Source of the DNA: Mycolicibacterium elephantis DSM 44368
GTDB lineage: Bacteria > Actinomycetota > Actinomycetes > Mycobacteriales > Mycobacteriaceae
Reading direction: 5' to 3'
Assembly (NCBI RefSeq): GCF_004014805.1
Contig: NZ_ATDN01000056.1
Coordinates: 1-64,000, forward strand
DNA length: 64,000 nucleotides
A program made the position numbers and the translations under genes. Below, in pieces: positions 62,505 through 64,000 of the stretch (its first letter is position 1; the number at the start of each line of letters is the position of its first letter). The notes under the pieces were generated by a model. That model saw only the letters and a list, made by a program, of their open reading frames with translations. It had not been told where the DNA came from and did not search any database.

Positions 62505-62936
62505 CTAATTGCCCTCGTCCACCTGGCCGAACTGCATGGCGTCCATGTTCCAGTAGCCGCGCAGGTTGGTCAGCAGGCCGTCGTCGTCGACCTTGTAGGT
62601 GAACACGCCGCGCACGGTGCTGGTCATGCCGTTCTCGAACTTGCTGCGCAGCACCAGGATATGCGCGATCTCGGTCGGCGAGCTCGACGGGAACGTCTCC
62701 TCGCAGGTGATGCGCAGGTCATTGGAGGCGATGTTGGCGTCGAAGAACGCCGCGACGGCCTCCTTGCCACGGATCCCGGTTCCGTCCGGGTTCGTGATCG
62801 CCTTGCCGATCGGATCCTCGATGACGACGTCGTCGGCCATCAGGGCCAGCCAGCCTTCTTTGTCGTGGGCGTGCACGCAGCGCCACGAGTTCTGCGACGC
62901 GGCCAACGCCGGTGTCTGCGCGACGGTTTCGGTCAT
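62505..62936 (-). CDS. Ketosteroid-isomerase-like protein (Rv0760c-like)
   Basis: A 143-residue SnoaL/NTF2-fold protein that closely matches Rv0760c (SWRCVHAHDKEGWLALMADD, EDPIGKAITNPDGTGI, EETFPSSSPTEIAHILVL). The M. tuberculosis protein has a ketosteroid isomerase fold and binds steroids. It lies 4 bp downstream of adhB. Isomerase activity is not shown for this sequence. Confidence 0.9.
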   Translation of the reverse strand: MTETVAQTPALAASQNSWRCVHAHDKEGWLALMADDVVIEDPIGKAITNPDGTGIRGKEAVAAFFDANIASNDLRITCEETFPSSSPTEIAHILVLRSKFENGMTSTVRGVFTYKVDDDGLLTNLRGYWNMDAMQFGQVDEGN

Positions 62937-62940
62937 GGTG

Positions 62941-64000
62941 TCACCGGTCGTCGTCGGTGTAGCGGATGACGCCGCGAATGTTGCGGCCCTCCAGCATGTC
63001 CTGGTAGCCCTCGTTGATCTGCTCGAGCTTGTACTGGCGGGTGATCATGTCGTCGAGATTGAGCTTGCCCGCCTTGTACATCGACAGCAGCTGCGGAATG
63101 TCGTAGTGCGGGTTGCCGCCGCCGAAGATCGTGCCCTGCAGGTTCTTCTGCATCAGCGTGAGCATCGCCAGGTTGAGCGTGACCTGGGTGTCCAGCAGGC
63201 TGCCGATCGCGGTGGCCACACAGGTGCCGCCCTTGGCGGTGATGTTCATGTAGTTGTCGATGTCGGCGCCGTGCAGCTCGCCGACGGTCACGATCACCTT
63301 GTGGGCCATCAGGCCCATGGTGACCTCGGCGATGCCCATCATCGCCGTCTCGATGTCCGGATAGACATGCGTCGCACCGAACTTCAGTGCCTGATCACGC
63401 TTCCACTCGACCGGATCGATCACGAAGATGTACCGGGCGCCGGCGTTGACGGCACCCTGCAGCGCCGCCATCCCCACGCCGCCGACACCGACCACCGCGA
63501 CGTCCTGGCCGGGGCGGATGTCCGCGGTGCGGGTGGCCGAGCCGTAGCCCGTCGTGACCCCGCACCCGACCAGGCAGGCCACCTCGAACGGGATCGACGG
63601 GTCGATCTTCACGACGGAGCTCTTGTGCACGACCATGTACGGCGAGAAGGTGCCCAGCAGCGTCATCGGGTACACGTTCTGGCCCTTGGCCTGAATCCGG
63701 AAGGTGTTGTCGGAGACCGCCGCGCCGTTGAGCAGCCCGGCACCGAGGTCGCACAGGTTGCGCATGCCGGCCTGACACGATGGACAGCTGCCGCAGGACG
63801 GAATGAACGAGAGCACCACGTGGTCGCCCGGGGCGAGGTCATCGACGCCCGGTCCGACCTCGGTGACGATGCCGGCGCCCTCGTGGCCGCCGAGCACGGG
63901 AAAGCCGCCCATCGGGATACCGCCGGTGACCAGGTGGTGGTCGGAGTGGCACATCCCGGACGCTTCCATCTGGATCTTGACCTCGTCCTTGACGGGGTCG
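62941..64000 (-). CDS. adhB: Zinc-dependent alcohol dehydrogenase AdhB (5' end cut by window)
   Basis: The C-terminal ~353 residues of an MDR alcohol dehydrogenase: catalytic zinc region GMCHSDHHLVTGG and GGHEGAGIV, structural zinc loop CGSCPSCQAGMRNLC, and cofactor motif VGVGGVGMAAL. It matches Rv0761c and resembles the NDMA-dependent group with tightly bound cofactor. The start codon lies beyond 64000. It heads the operon with the isomerase-like, SDR and HIT genes. Confidence 0.93.
   Translation of the reverse strand, partial: DPVKDEVKIQMEASGMCHSDHHLVTGGIPMGGFPVLGGHEGAGIVTEVGPGVDDLAPGDHVVLSFIPSCGSCPSCQAGMRNLCDLGAGLLNGAAVSDNTFRIQAKGQNVYPMTLLGTFSPYMVVHKSSVVKIDPSIPFEVACLVGCGVTTGYGSATRTADIRPGQDVAVVGVGGVGMAALQGAVNAGARYIFVIDPVEWKRDQALKFGATHVYPDIETAMMGIAEVTMGLMAHKVIVTVGELHGADIDNYMNITAKGGTCVATAIGSLLDTQVTLNLAMLTLMQKNLQGTIFGGGNPHYDIPQLLSMYKAGKLNLDDMITRQYKLEQINEGYQDMLEGRNIRGVIRYTDDDR

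Overview
The window is high-GC actinobacterial chromosome that reads as a rapid-growing member of the Mycobacteriaceae (Mycolicibacterium type). Most of the left half matches, gene for gene, the cholesterol/sterol regulon known in Mycobacterium tuberculosis (the Rv3489 to Rv3527 block) and includes a complete mce4 operon. The far right end matches the Rv0756c to Rv0761c block. The PE_PGRS genes that M. tuberculosis carries between fadD17 and fadD19 are absent. Names such as 'Rv3521-like' rest on recognised sequence and gene order, not on a database search.

Layout. 1-9.8 kb: kshA with a small partner; a lipoprotein-like gene; two gene remnants (MOSC and LuxR types); then an F420-type oxidoreductase, ltp3, ltp4 and a tandem DUF35 gene on the minus strand, divergent from a second F420-type enzyme and an acetoacetate-decarboxylase-fold gene. 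9.8-23.5 kb: cyp142, a P-type cation ATPase, echA19, fadD19, a nitronate-monooxygenase homologue, an LpqN-like lipoprotein, fadD17, fadE27, fadE26, fdxD and hsd4A. 23.7-34.1 kb: yrbE4A, yrbE4B, mce4A-F and two Mce-associated genes. 34.1-35.8 kb: otsA and a 54-residue conserved protein. 35.8-39.0 kb: three tandem small secreted Cys proteins, an enoyl-CoA hydratase and an SDR. 39.1-44.7 kb: a molybdenum hydroxylase set (coxS/M/G/L-like plus xdhC). 44.8-48.1 kb: wall-associated enzymes (VanX-type dipeptidase, DUF4185 protein). 48.3-55 kb: MFS transporter, MarR regulator, small hypotheticals, oxidoreductase, cutinase and an Lsr2 paralogue. 55.2-59.0 kb: a copper-handling cluster (membrane protein, PepSY protein, PCu(A)C chaperone, DyP peroxidase). 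59.1-64 kb: a fourth small secreted Cys protein, tRNA-Thr, an HNH nuclease, a decapeptide-repeat protein, a truncated phoP with no phoR, HIT, SDR, a ketosteroid-isomerase-like gene and adhB (cut by the window end).

How it works together. Mce4/YrbE4 would import sterols. CYP142 oxidises the side-chain terminus. FadD19 and FadD17 activate side-chain acids to CoA esters. FadE26/FadE27, EchA19, Hsd4A and the Ltp3/Ltp4/DUF35 proteins shorten the side chain, and KshA opens the ring system. Five sequences matching the KstR operator (TnnAACnnGTTnnA) sit at the promoters of these units, several overlapping the presumed -10 element.

Most notable: the phoP gene stops being homologous after about 84 codons and phoR is missing, with the flanking genes intact. 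Other points of interest are a four-member family of secreted four-Cys proteins, a protein with nested 10/30-residue repeats beside phoP, an Lsr2 paralogue whose RGR DNA-contact motif is HGR, and a 12-bp perfect inverted repeat at a leaderless promoter.
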